Under the pieces are notes generated by a model. The model saw only the letters and a list, made by a program, of their open reading frames with translations. It did not search any database and was not told where the DNA came from. Positions 1-12,800 of a stretch of 64,000 nucleotides of DNA are shown one piece after another. The stretch spans positions 4,402,001 to 4,466,000 of the forward strand of contig NC_003279.8 in the NCBI RefSeq assembly GCF_000002985.6. The letters are read 5' to 3'. Both the position numbers and the translations under genes were made by a program. How positions within the stretch are numbered: position 1 is the first letter of the stretch; every line of letters starts with the position of its first letter. The stretch comes from Caenorhabditis elegans. Lineage: Eukaryota; Nematoda; Chromadorea; Rhabditida; Rhabditidae.

Positions 1-2585
1 TTCTTATTATTATCAGTGAGCAGCGCTCAAAAGTTGAGCAAAGAAGAAAATTCGAAACGGAAAATTACATGTGGCCAGGGTCTAAAATGTGAGAATACAG
101 TATACTGGTAAATAAAATTCAATAACTAAACTTTAATATCAGTAAAATCTGGATATGGACGAAAAGTTCTAAATGGACTGAGAACAAAAATAGAAGATGC
201 TCCATGGAATGTAGCAATAGAAATAGAAACAAAAGATGTTGGATTATGTACAGGAACTCTTATTTCGACACGCCACGTCATCACCGCCCGTCATTGTTTT
301 GCACATTTGATGGATTACGGATATGTATCGATTGGTAAAAATCAATTGATTCATGGATGTGAAAATGAGTATGGGTTTTTTAAATTTTTATGATTTTCTG
401 GTTTAGAAAAAATTTCATTTGTTAGCCGCCAAAGTTGGCGATTTTTGAGGCAAAATTTAATACTGTACCCAGTATCGACACGAAAAATGTTTTGTTAAAT
501 AAAAAACGGTGTGCTCCTTTAAAGGGTACTGTAGTTTTAAATGTTTGTTTATCCGGAGTCTTCATCGATAGTCACATACACATAAATGTTAACAAATCGT
601 ATGAAAACTCCACAGCAACGAAATTTTGAAACTACAGTACTCTTTAAAGGCATATCTGTAAGTTTGTATTTTACAAAAAAAAGGGTGTCGAGACCGGATA
701 CCGTATTTTCGGCGCAAGAAACCACAAAATTTCTGGGTCTCAATACTTCGTCGCAAACATACCGTAATCGGGTGTTCGCGACGAGATATCGGTTACCAGA
801 TTGGACTTTACAAAATTTCTTATCACGAATCAATCGATTCGTAACGCTCGATGTGCACCTTTAAGAACTACAGTAATTTGTTGCTCGTAATTTCGTAATG
901 TTTTTCGATTTTTCACGGTTTACTCTCACACATGCAAATAAAATCAAATTTACACAGCAAAATTGAGAATGAACAAGAGAAGAAAAATTGGATTGGGTTA
1001 CTGTAGTGCGCAGTCACGGTTTTAAGATATTACGTTTGTTGTGAGACCATTTTTTTGTAAAATCGAAGCAAAACGGTAAGTAATAACTACCCTGTCCAAA
1101 AGAGCGCAGTTTCTTCAATACGAATTTCAAAGTCTTCTTTCCAGCAATGATGAAGACCTTGTCCTACATGGAAACTTGACCAATTCGTTCAGAATTTACA
1201 CGGGAACTGGCTGTGGATATCGAAAATATTGCAAAGGGATGAATTCCACGTCTGTTGGAATTAAAAAAGTTTGAAATTATTTTAATGATTTTTTGAAAGA
1301 ACAACTCTAGATAATTCTTCCAAAAGTCTGCGATGACAAACAACTGGATTTCGATGATTTTGCAATTGTGGAGTTGTCAGAATCGTTGAAGATGTCTAGA
1401 AAAGATCGATTTATCTGTGTAAACCACGAGGACAGTAATCTCTTTAACGAGAACAATCGGATGCAACTTTTCGGTTTTGGAATCGACCGTATGTTTTATT
1501 ATTTGAAAAATAAATCTTATTAAAAAATCTGCCCACGTTGCAGCATCGGCTGGAAATCAATCGGCAGGTCCATTGAGATCTGAAACTGTTAAAGCTGAAA
1601 AATGCTTTACAACGACTGGAAAAGCATTTTGCACAAAATCAATTTCCAAGAATCAATTGGCATGCACAGTTTGTACTCCGTTTATTGAAGTTTTCTAAAA
1701 GTTTCTAATTTTAGGGAGACAGTGGTGGTGGAGTTGTTCAATTGATTAATGACCGGGTTACTGTAGTTGGAGTTATTTATGAAGGTTTGGAATTTTTGTA
1801 GAACAGTAGAACATCTAAAGGCTCACTAAAATTCGATGGGGACACTGCGTAGGCCTGAAGGCACCTAGTGTAACACCTTCTCCTTCAAAAATGCCTACCT
1901 GGTCCGGATCTTAACTGGTCAATTTTTAAAAGAACCCAGAGCTAAAAACATTATCCATCTAAGAATTTTTTCAGGTGTTACATGTGAGGCATCAACTACC
2001 GATGAGCAGGACTATGTGGCAAACGTGGCGTATTATTCCGACGATATTTGTAGATATGCTGGAATTTGTGACAAGTAAGCTTTTCAAGTAGGGACACGTC
2101 AAATTTCTTATGAAATTTTCAAAAAATAACCTCCATTTAAAGGTGTGTAGCTTGAATCTAGGGCAATTGCTGATCATCAATTATACAAAATGAGCCAGTG
2201 TTGCATGTTATCTCAATATTTTTTAAATTAGTGATAGAATATAGAAAATCTTTTTTTTTGTCTGAAAATGGTTTTTATTTCAGATAGAACAACTGAAAAA
2301 AATTCTTTAAAATTCCCTGAAATTTCGAAAATGCTGGAAAAACAATTTCAAAAAATTGTCAGATTTTTTTCGGCAATTTTTGAGCATTTTTCAACTGTTA
2401 GTTTTTGAGTTATACGTGATTGCCGGACAGCTCTGGGAAACGGGCAAATTTGATATTCCTTTTCTTTTTAAAGTAATATAACTTTCAGGTACCCGGATTC
2501 CAAAGCCATCGAAAAAGCTAGAAGTCACAGTTCAATAAACATTTATATTATATCGAACCTTTTATTGCTTGCTCAAATGCTTTAA
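1..2585 (+). CDS. Secreted trypsin-like serine protease (S1 family), 5' end outside the window
   Basis: Exons by splice signals and phase: <1-88, 143-368, 1145-1268, 1311-1488, 1544-1668, 1715-1784, 1975-2074, 2489-2585, giving about 335 residues with the start missing. The first exon reads FLLLSVSSAQ, the end of a signal peptide, so the product should enter the secretory pathway. The S1 triad is visible: His in ITARHCF (exon 2), Asp in DFDDFAIVEL (exon 4), Ser in GDSGGG (exon 6). All three are present, so an active peptidase is likely. Many cysteines suggest disulfides. It resembles the nematode trypsin-like (DUF316-type) group; substrate unknown. The C terminus ends in a hydrophobic stretch (IIISNLLLLAQML-like), which could be a membrane anchor. 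An AATAAA overlaps the stop region (2585-2590). A palindromic repeat lies in intron 2. Confidence 0.85.
465..705. repeat. Palindromic dispersed repeat, GGTCTCGACACG / GCGCCTTTAAAGAGTACTGTA family
   Basis: Imperfect inverted repeat inside intron 2 of the protease gene. The left arm has cagtatcgacacg and cctttaaagggtactgtag; the right arm has ctacagtactctttaaagg and gtgtcgagaccggatacc. Related copies lie at 29335-29600, 45625-45905 and 49945-50165. Non-autonomous, no coding capacity seen. Confidence 0.75.
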
Positions 2586-5500
2586 ATAAATGAAATAATT
2601 CATCTGGAAATGTTTGTTTCCATTCGATTTCACTTTGTATACTACTAACAAAATAATCAACGATTCAGATCCATGACTTATTCATTCCACATTTCCATGA
2701 CTGCTGTTTTAGGAGTTTTAGGACCTGAAGCCCTTTTAACAATGTCTGCGTCTCTCAGAGTTACACGGTGTTTAGTCGATATGCGTGACCGGATTTATGT
2801 ATGACAGAATGGAGTGAAGAAGGAGGAGAAGGACTACTCGAGTTGAGTGTGTTGCCTTTTTGGAGTTTCTGAAGTTCCATTATGGTGTTTTTGTGTTTCA
2901 AGACTACTTTGGAAGTGTCCAGAATTTCAGATTTTGATTTAGAGAATGGAAGATGTGAAATGGTTTTAAAAACTATAGAGAGTTACAAAAAACAATTCCC
3001 TTCCTTTTTAGTAAGTTTCTCTAATGTAATTTTTGACATTAATATGTTTTGAAACCCAAGTCTTAAATTTTAAAGTTTTTTTCTCCGAAGAACTGGCGCT
3101 TGCAGCAGAAATCTTGTACAACTTGTGTGATGTCGTAGTTATTTGGAAAGTTTTTTTTGTTGATATTTTTGAAAGTTTATGATAAAACAGCTACTTATTC
3201 TATAACAATCTCGTTGGTACAAGACCTAGCTAGCGCCTGCTCATTTTCGTAAACTAGTAAAAGTTTTGACATTTTAGCAGTAGATACGTGGCAGACTAAA
3301 TAATTTCTGTGCTTACCTAGAAGACTAATAGGATGCTCAAAATTTTCCGTCAGTTTTGGTAATTGCCAACTTTAGTTAAAATTTGGGTTTGTTTTCGGTT
3401 CGAACCCCCTAAAATTTAAAAATGCAAGCAAATGAAACGGAATTGAAGAATAAAACTTGCAGAAACAATGTTTGGTGGATTTCCAAAAAATATAATGGAT
3501 GAGAACTGAGTTTCAGCAATTTCAGCAAGAAAAAAAACTGCGAATTTGAAAGTTCAAGCCCATTTTCGTTTTTTGAAGTTCTACTACGATATTAGTAATT
3601 TAAAAGAATATAGGAAACCTTTACAAACATATATATTTATTTATTCAAATAAAAAATTTTTCTATTTCTATTAAAACAAGCGAATTCAAAACCCCTGTCG
3701 TGATCTTTCAAGTTGAAGCCTTAGTCAAACGACACTCATTATTACATAATGTAATCTCCTCCAGTTTCAACTTGCCATAACAGTTGCACCCATTATAATC
3801 TTGTTTAGTAAGAAGAGGTCATTGAAGAAAAGTTCACCCCATTTTCTGCCGTTCATCTACACTTCTTTTCTCGACGCACTTCATTAATCTGTATTCACTC
3901 CCTAAATGGAATATATCCTTTGAACCCTCTTCTTATTCCAAAAGAGTTCCCTGATACTTTGATACTGCGGAACATTTCCAAATTCCTCTTACTTTCTAAC
4001 TTAAACCTTTTACTATTTCCCACTTTCACCAAAAGAAGTTCCTTCCAAAAAATTTGTGTGAAAAATTTATGCGGAAACCTCTGCCCTTCTTCTTTTTCTT
4101 TTTCTTTCTTCATCTCTCCAACCTCCCCTAAAAATTAGGTGTCGCGTGTATATGTGTGTGTTTAAATTCACAAATTCACAAATTGGCTCCACGTTTTTGT
4201 GGGTAAGGTTCATGTCAAAATGAGCAATTTCTATGCATTCTTGATGAAAAGTCGTGAAAAAGGCCATTGCAATTCCCGGAAGGACAACCCAAGTGTAACG
4301 GTCAATCTGAACATTTTTAGTTAATTGATTCATTGAATTGATTTTTTGTGTGAAATTTGTTTATTAAAATGGCAATTATGGAGCTAGAGGTAAAATAGGC
4401 AAATATAATTGTAAAAGTTTTAAAAACATTTTTGTCAAAAGTTTGCTCGAATTTTACTGTTACTCAAGTTTCACCTATGATGTTTAGCCGTTTGGCAATT
4501 TTTTTGTCGACAAATTCGGCAAATCGGCAAAATGCCGGTTTGTCGACTTGCCGATTTTCCGGAAATTTTCATTTACGGCAGTTTGCCGAGCATCAATTTG
4601 CCGGAAGATTTTGGAGGAATTTTTTATCAGATGGAAACACTTAAAAATGTGCCTTTTTGAAATTTTTTTCCGTTTACTTCAGATATTTTTATAGAATTCG
4701 CATACCTTTCAAAATATATGTAGGAGCATTAATAGAATGTGTACAACTTTGCGATTGAAATTGAATTTCTGAAATTTCCAAAACAAAAGTGCAAAATTAC
4801 AGTTTGCCGAAACTTTTCGGTAATTTGCCGGTTTACCGATTTGCCGGAAATTTTTAATTCCGGCAATTTGACAGATTTGCCGAAAAAAAACGTTTGTCGC
4901 CCACCACTGGTTTGAATTTAGACGAACAAATTACGAAGAGTGTTTTATGTTGATAACGTGTTGCTTAATTGTATTTGAACACTTTAAAAATGCCCAAAAT
5001 TTCTCAAAAAGTCGGTAATTCACTGAGCTAAAAAATCTTACATGGTCATGCTAACCTGTAAAAAATCCCTAGTCGATGTCTAAAAATTCTTGACGATTTC
5101 TCCGGCTCCAAGGTTGACCTCACTGCTTGACTCACTCCCTATCCTCTCACAGAGTTCCCACACATTTATTTAAAAAGCAGCTCTGTTTCACTTTATAGCT
5201 TACTAGTTCCTACACTATATCCTCTTTCCAAAAACATATACGTTTTCTTCCTTTTTCTTCGTCTTTTCCTTCTTCTAAGTGCCTCATCCTTGCCTTTCTT
5301 CTTTTTCTCGACCTCCCTGGTGCACCCCTTTTCCACCCACTAAATCAAAAATGCACCCTCTCTCTCTCAATGGAAATGGTTCTACAAAGGACGGGGGAGG
5401 CACAATACAAAACATTTCTCCAGTTCATCATCTTTCAACGCAACTTGAAATTTTATGTATTACAGAAACAAAACAACACTTTACTACTCTACCGAGCTCG

Positions 5501-8500
5501 ACAAATTCGGCAAATTTGCCGAGAACCCTTAGTCTGCACATATTTATAATATTTCCAGAATGTTTGCTTACTCCTAGACACTATTAAAATCATTAAAATT
5601 TTGCAAAATTTTTTGGAGCAACTTCACCGGTCTCTAAAGTAATGAAAAAATTCACTGAAAAGTTTACGATCGACTTTTTCTGGTTAAAAGTGATTCGCTG
5701 AATTTTTTAAAGGAACATATGTTATAGGCCCTCTTTCTGAAAATACGATTTTCATTTAGAAATCTAGATGAGGCTGCAATCCTTTATTGAGAGTTTGACA
5801 ATTTCTGCCTTCAGTTTCAGAGTTAGCTTTGAAAACTTTTGACCTACCTGTCTTCCTATATATCTCCAGGAATGTTATATTCTACAAGTTCGCAGTCAGT
5901 CAAATCCAAAATTCTTGTGTTCCATATCTCACCAAAAGAATCTTTGCATCCCGAAAACTTTTTGCCCCTTCCCGCGCCGCGCTCTTTTCTTTTTTTTTTC
6001 ATCGTCGTTTTCTGCATCATTGCTAATAATCTCGCTGGATATTCGTTTCTACGTTTTTCTCCCCATTATCATGTCAATTACACAACCGCCAATCCAAATG
6101 GCATTTGACCACCTCCCGGGGCGGTGTCGGCGTAATTTTGTCCTCAATGAGTGGTCTCGAGAATTGTATTTAGGATTTATAAATCTTCATGTTTTTTGGT
6201 TCGGCATGTTTCCTGATTTTTATGAAGATTTGAAGAGACATGGCGGGCCATTTTTACATGCTCAGATGGCCGAGTTTTCTCTAGCTTAAAAAGTTCACAA
6301 AATCATGGACCACCTAGAAGAGCATATCTTTGCACAAAACGTGGTTGCCTAAAAATTTTTCATACCCGAATTTTGCTATTGTCAAGTTTTTACTATATGT
6401 TTATTACTTTTTAACCTAAAAATCTGCAGATTCGTATTCCAAGGAGTTTCAACAATTTTTGAGCGAGTTTAAAATTTAATTTCTTTAGCGATGTTAGCAT
6501 TTTGTAATGCCAATTCTCAAAATCCCGGACAAAAACCTTGTAAACTAACTGTACAACAGGGGTGTGCGGCAAATTTGCCAAATTTGCAGTTTGCCGAGCT
6601 CGGCGAATTTCAAAAATGTGGACTTGTCGAATTCGCCGCACACATTACAATTTTTTAATAAAATATATTTTTTCATTATTTTTGGCTTTTCTGCTGTACA
6701 GTTGTTTTCGTCTCAAAACCAAAAATTTTCTATTTTTCCAAATGGAACTTTTCCTAAAAGTTTTCCAATGGCCTAGATTTCTCTGAAGCAAAAATCGATT
6801 GATTTTTTACAACCTCCTACATTGAACACATCTTGCAGAACAGGTATATAAAAGAGACTAACATGTTTTTGTTCACAGCTCAACGAGCTCGTAAACGCGT
6901 TAGTATGTGGCTCTCTGGCTCAACAGAAATTGAACCCATTCGATTTGCAATTTAACTTTTTTCGCCTTCTTCACTTTAAAATTCTTCAACTGAAAATTCA
7001 GTTTTGCTCTTTCCAATTCCCATCGGGGGACAAATGTTCTCTTTTTTTTGCATTTTTGTTCCACCCCCTACTTCTCGTTTACTTTTTTCTTCTTACACCC
7101 CTAATTCCATTTCTCTCTCTGTTTTTTTGTTTTCTACTCATTTGCAGCACTAGTTTTTTTGGTTCGAGCTGAAGCTGATTGAAAGACAAGTGTATGTGCC
7201 AATGAGAGCTCGAAAATGAGCAAAATTCTTGGAAAATTTTGGAATTCAATTTATTTTTCGAGTTTTGTTTGCTTATTTACACATCTTTCCCCACGGGCAT
7301 TTTGAGTGCTTTTATTCGAGAATTTTTCTTCAAATTTGGAGTTCTTCATATACTTTTTTAAAAACTTAAATTCAATAAATTTAGTCATCAAAATTTTTTT
7401 TTGAATTCATCGAAATTTTATTTTAAAAAAGCAGTTTGCACTAACCTGTAGGAAACTTGAAAGATTTTTAAAAGATTTGAAAACGGTACATGATTGAAAA
7501 AAAATATTTTTTGAACAAATTCACTGAAGTTTACATTTATCTCATTTAATCCCTAATTCTTTTTTTAATCTAAAATAGTAATTATTCTTCCAATAAAATT
7601 TCTCTCACTCTTCTGCTCGCATTTTCCGCGTCATTTTCCTTTCTGTATGTAGTAATAATAAAAACAACTAAAAATTTATATTTTTTACAGAGAAAAACAA
7701 GAAACAATCAGAGAAAAGCAAAATAAAAAGAAGACGCTGATGATTCAGTTTCAGTTTGTCAGGAATCGAAAATACGGTGAGAAATTGGAAGCGTAGAATT
7801 GTACTAATAAATTATTGAAACTTTATTCACCACTTTGTATCTACATGACCATTAAAAAAATATTTCTAGCATAGAAAACATAAGTTCTCACAGTTTGGTG
7901 TGCCAAGGTTTTGAGCTTCTACGTAGCCAAAATAGAGAAAACTAGACCACGTGCAGTTTTTCGAAAGTCGGTTTCATATAATTGTTGCAGTCATTTTTGA
8001 AAGCTAATTTCAGAACAGTTCGTGGTAGAAAATCAAACAAAAAAGCCTCGACCATGTAGTGAAACTTTCCTTAAAAAAATTGTTGAAATAGCAGCCAAAT
8101 AATGGCAATTTCTGATTCCTAGGAACTTTTATTAAAAATTTCTATGAGATTTGTATTTTAAATACGTTTTTAATTACGTTTTTAAATAATTTATTTTTGA
8201 AAATTTCAAAAGCTCAAACCTGCAGCAATGTTCTAATTTTTTTAAATTTCAAACTGTTCTATTAGTTGGCAATTTACCAAAACTTGGCAAAATTTTTTGA
8301 AGTATTTATTTATGAAATTTGGTCATGTTGAGTGTATTTATACAAAGTCCTCATTTTAAATTGAAGTCAACTATAATTGTGCCAGCGGTCATTCGGAACT
8401 GTATACAATGATCACCTAAGAATCTATGTTTTTAAATTTTGAATGAGAAATGTGTCTACATAAAACCAAATTTTTCGGAGGCGAAACCTTACTGGTCGAT

Positions 8501-9801
8501 TCTCCTTTTTTCAAGCCACCTTGCGAAATCTGCTGTTCAAATTAATTTAACTGGTATAAGAATTTTTGAGATTTTGACATTTCTATTATATTTCAAAATT
8601 TGAAAAAAAGTGTATAGTTCCTGGAAGCTATAAATCTTAATTTCATAATCCAAGTGGATTAGAACGCCTATTGATAATTCAAGGTGTGTTCTTATATCAT
8701 CTGAAAATAGTTAAATTCAAAAGATGACACGTTTTTACATAATTTGCATACAGATGACTTCTTCTCTTCCTTCTTCTGTCTGCCACACCCCATCCAAATC
8801 ATAATAGTTATGTCAAAGCCCCTCTCCTCCTTCAATTCTTTTCATTGTATTTAACCATTGTTTTCATTCAACACCACTTCTCCCTTTCCCCCGTAAAAAT
8901 CCTATTTTCAGATGTGCTATTCAGGGTTTCCTTTTAGTCACAAATTAAGTGTCATCTTTTAAGAAGAGGGGGCTCCTTCTTAGTAAAAGAGCACCAAGAG
9001 TCCGCTCGGCACTCATTTTTCATTTTTGGTGTGAAGAAGAGAAGGGGGATGTGGGGAAGAAGCCTATCCGCAAAATTTTTGGTGTGAAGCATAATTTAGT
9101 GTTTGTTGTTTTTCGAGCCATTTCGTGTGGTCAAAATGAGTTTTGAATTTTAAATTTTTTCTTCATTCATCTTCTTATGATGATTGTTAGTTTTTAAAAT
9201 TATAATCAAGAAATTTATTTTTTCATTTTGTTAAAAGTGTACCAATGTAGGAATAGCTAAAAACCATAGTGCTTTTAATTTTTCTGTTATGTTTTAATTT
9301 TTTAAAATTTTGGGCGTTCAAACATGCGGTAAAAAACCAAATTTTCAGTAACTTTGGCAATTTACCAAAAGATTATCAGAAACTTTTCAAAAGCTTACAA
9401 ATTTGTATTTATGAAAAAGTTTCCACTGGCTCAAAGATTTTCTCCAGGCGCATTTTAGGATCCCCGAAAATCTGCTGTTTTTTCTAGAACATTTTTGAAA
9501 TTTTTAAACAAAAAAAAATGATTTAAGCTTTTAGAATTAATTAGAACAATAAAAAATATATTACAATTTTCGTTATGGAAAAATTGAAATTCCTGATCCA
9601 CATTTTTGTAGATATACCTGTTCTCGCCTATTTTCAAAATTTTTTGAATATTTTCTGTTCTCTCTGCAACATATAAAACTTTTTCCAACTTCGCTGTTAA
9701 CAGAATAACATAGTTTTTTTGCCAGAATTATTCAATCCTAATTTTTTTTTTCCAGGAATTCCATTCTGTTGTCAGTGAGAGAGAACCGCGTTCAAATCAG
9801 A
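2586..9801. other. Gene-poor spacer between the protease gene and tiam-1
   Basis: About 7.2 kb with no supportable coding exon. It holds AT-rich unique sequence, pyrimidine-rich tracts (around 5230-5340, 7030-7140, 8760-8900), one strong CGGCAAAT-family repeat (4485-4915) and shorter fragments of it near 5500-5525 and 6560-6640. The open frames around 5839-6289 lack splice context and convincing composition. The region just upstream of 9802 presumably holds the tiam-1 5' UTR and promoter; I cannot mark a start site. Confidence 0.6.
4485..4915. repeat. CGGCAAAT/GCCGGAATT-family dispersed element
   Basis: Dense short inverted motifs cggcaaat, atttgccg and ttgccggaa at both ends of a more ordinary middle. 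The middle contains a stretch similar to other copies (cagatggaaacacttaaaaatgtgcctttttgaaattt, seen again near 24505-24560 and in reverse near 11700-11760). It ends in the characteristic cgcccaccactgg edge. Short ORFs here are by-products of the repeat. Confidence 0.8.
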
Positions 9802-12800
9802 ATGGGCTCACGCCTCTCATGTTCTTGCTCACAAGCCGAATGCTGGACGAATGATGAATCTACATTGAGGTTTGTTTTTTCTTTGAGAAATATCTATCAC
9901 TACTTGTCATTCACACAGTTGGTTCGTGTTTATTATTCTAACACTCTGAAAAAAGATAGATATTATAGTTATGGTTAGAATAAACAAAAAGAGTGTGCGA
10001 AGGGGAATTGGTATTTGACAAATTGTAGATTGGATGAGGGGGACAAAAAATAGACAAGATTCTGACCGAGATGTCATTAATTTTCGTCAACTAGACACTT
10101 TGTTTCGGAAAAAAAGACAGTGGAGAAGAATAAAACCAACTTTTACATTGAAACATTCAAAATTTTAGTTTCTGCTATAAATAATAGAAAAAAGGTTTTT
10201 CAGTTAAATTATTCAAATTTAAACTTTATCAACGCAAATCTTTATTACAAAAAACTTAAATAATCTATAAAAACTGAAAAGCGACATTAATTATTCAATA
10301 AGAATTTTTATGAGGATTCATTCCATGAACCAAATGATGTACCATTTCTTCTGCATCCATTTCATCTTTAACCGTATTGATTTTCTCGTTTTGCTGATTT
10401 CGAATAATAAAATCAGAGGCGTACGCGTCGAAATATGATTTTTGTCGAATAAGTGAAAGAGTTGACTCCATTTTCGAACGATGTCTCACTGATTCGAGAA
10501 TTCGAATTTTCTCATTGAGCAGCATGATCTTTGTCATTTCTCTGGAAAAATTTTGGAATTGCTGAAAAACTGTAGAAATTCAAATAAAAAACTAACGTGA
10601 TAAGAGTGTAAACTGAAAATGACCACAATAAAAGGATGAAGCATTTTATATGCATCAGAGCTTCTTCGTCTTCAACTTGTTGCATTTCTTCCAATGTGTG
10701 GATTGCTGGAAATTATTGATTTTAGAGGTGTAGTAGAAAATGGGTTCTCAAAAATTTCAAGAATTTTTGAAAAAATTATTGTTCGCCAGAGATATGACTC
10801 TAAAAACTATATCTTAATTAAATGTTTTTATTTTACTCACTTTGAGAATATGTAGGCGGTAGGTAGGCAGGAAAGTATTGCCTCGTATCATTTTTTTGAT
10901 TATAAAAACCTACGAGTTGTCTTAGCAATTGTGATTGCTTCAAGCCACAGCAAAACGCAACATGCACTGACACAAATCATAAGGAACACCACTTTTATTA
11001 TTACCTGAAAATTTAAGATTCATTCGTATATATATGCTTATTTACTTTGTTCAAAACTTACTTTAAAAATAGAACAGACTGTAGAGCGAACAATCGAATT
11101 ATTCCATTGAAATCCTAGTCCATCAATCTGAAAAAAAAATTGATTAATATATTTTGATAAAAAGAAAGATTACCAGGTCAACTTTTTTAATATTCAAAGG
11201 AACATCACCTGGCTGGGCCATTTTTGAAAGTTTAGACGAAAAAGTGAACAAATAGTTTTCAGAATTTTAGTTTACGCGATGGCGAATTGTTGGTATTTTA
11301 AGGTTCACGTATTGAAAATGTGCAATACTTTAAAATTTTGTTAAATATTGTACCTTACGATAGAAATGTTAAAGCTGAAAACTACATTCAAAGAGTATCA
11401 AATTTAAAAAAATTTTTAAAGTTGTTTGTGTTTTGCTCATCTTGCTAATTTTGCTCAAAATTTTCTTTGAAGGACTTTCAGTGAACATTTATTTACTGGA
11501 ACACTTCGGTATGCTGTATAACCATATAAGTTTCCAATTAAATCTAAACCCGGGGCGGGCAAACAATTTTTCCGGTAAATAGGCATATTGCCGGAATTGA
11601 AATTTCCGGCAAATCGGCTAACCGATCCTATGAACCTATGAATGTTTGTACATCTATTTTGAAAAGTAAGCAAATTCTATCAAAATATCTAGAAAAAACG
11701 AGATAATATTTCGAAAAAAAGGCACATTTTTAATTGTTTCCGTCTTATAAAAAATCCCCCAACTTCCGGCAAAATGTTGTTTGGCAAACGGCAAATTGGC
11801 AATTTCCCGAAAATCAAAATTTCTGGAAAATCGGCGAACGGTAATTTGCCGATTTGCCGAACTTGTAGACAAAAAAATTTCCTGAACGACAATTGCCGCC
11901 CACCCCTGATCCAAACTACTCAAATGAAGGAGGTCCCATCTCAGTTTGGTGAATTATAGTTGATATGAGACACAGGCATATAATTGCCAAACGATGCAAA
12001 TCTGCCAATGAATGTTTCCGGCCAATTGATTTCTTAAATCAAAAGGAACAAAAGTGTGAAGAGAACTAATTAAAAAAGTGTTCATTTCTTAATTATGGAT
12101 TTTATTACTCTATTCGATTCCATCAAGGACACGAACACTTTTCTTCAAATAAGACACTTTTGTCATTCAAGTGATCTCATCCTTTTGTTTGAATATGCCT
12201 TGTGATTGTGTAAGAGACCTTATTGAAAACAAATAAGTATCACTTGACATTTATTACAACTTAGAAGATTGACTCTCACATCCAATTATTTTCAGAATTG
12301 ACGCGGAGTTGTTTGAGTTATCACAGGACGGACAAAAGTGGGATAAGCTTGACGGAAGGCTGGCCAACGTGAGTATTTATTGTCATTTTATGGCTTCTTT
12401 TTCGCGCACAATGTACCCTGTAGCATCTTAAATTTCGAAAATTTTTGGAAAGGCTCCCGGTTCTTTTTTTTTTAATGCAGACAAGGGGTGTGCGCCAAAT
12501 TCGGCAAATCGACTTTTTTTTACTATTCGGCAAATTTTCCATACATCCCTGGTGCAGACATTAACATTTTTTAAACGAAATATTGACTTTGGAGGTAGGC
12601 CAAAAAATATGCGTTTTTAATCAATTTTTCAAATCAAAATATTACGAAAATGTAATAACAAAACTTGCTGCTGTCTCGAAAGTAGTTTTGTAAACCTTTA
12701 CTGAATTTTTGGAATGAGTGGCAAAGTGTTTTGCGAGGCTCGTGTTCAAAATTGTATTCCAGTTTTTTTAAAAGCTAGTCCAAACACTTGACTAAGTTGT

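Noticed and set aside
5183..5190. CTGTTTCA, the core of the 21U-RNA upstream motif
   Set aside because: A single 8-mer without the full flanking context; expected by chance, and most such loci are on another chromosome.
5839..6289. Overlapping ORFs of 89 and 124 residues
   Set aside because: Pyrimidine-rich Phe/Ser/Leu composition, no splice signals, no family resemblance.
10840..10895. Extra exon in the nested two-TM gene
   Set aside because: The preceding intron would be about 32 nt and its 41-nt length does not fit the phase of the next exon.
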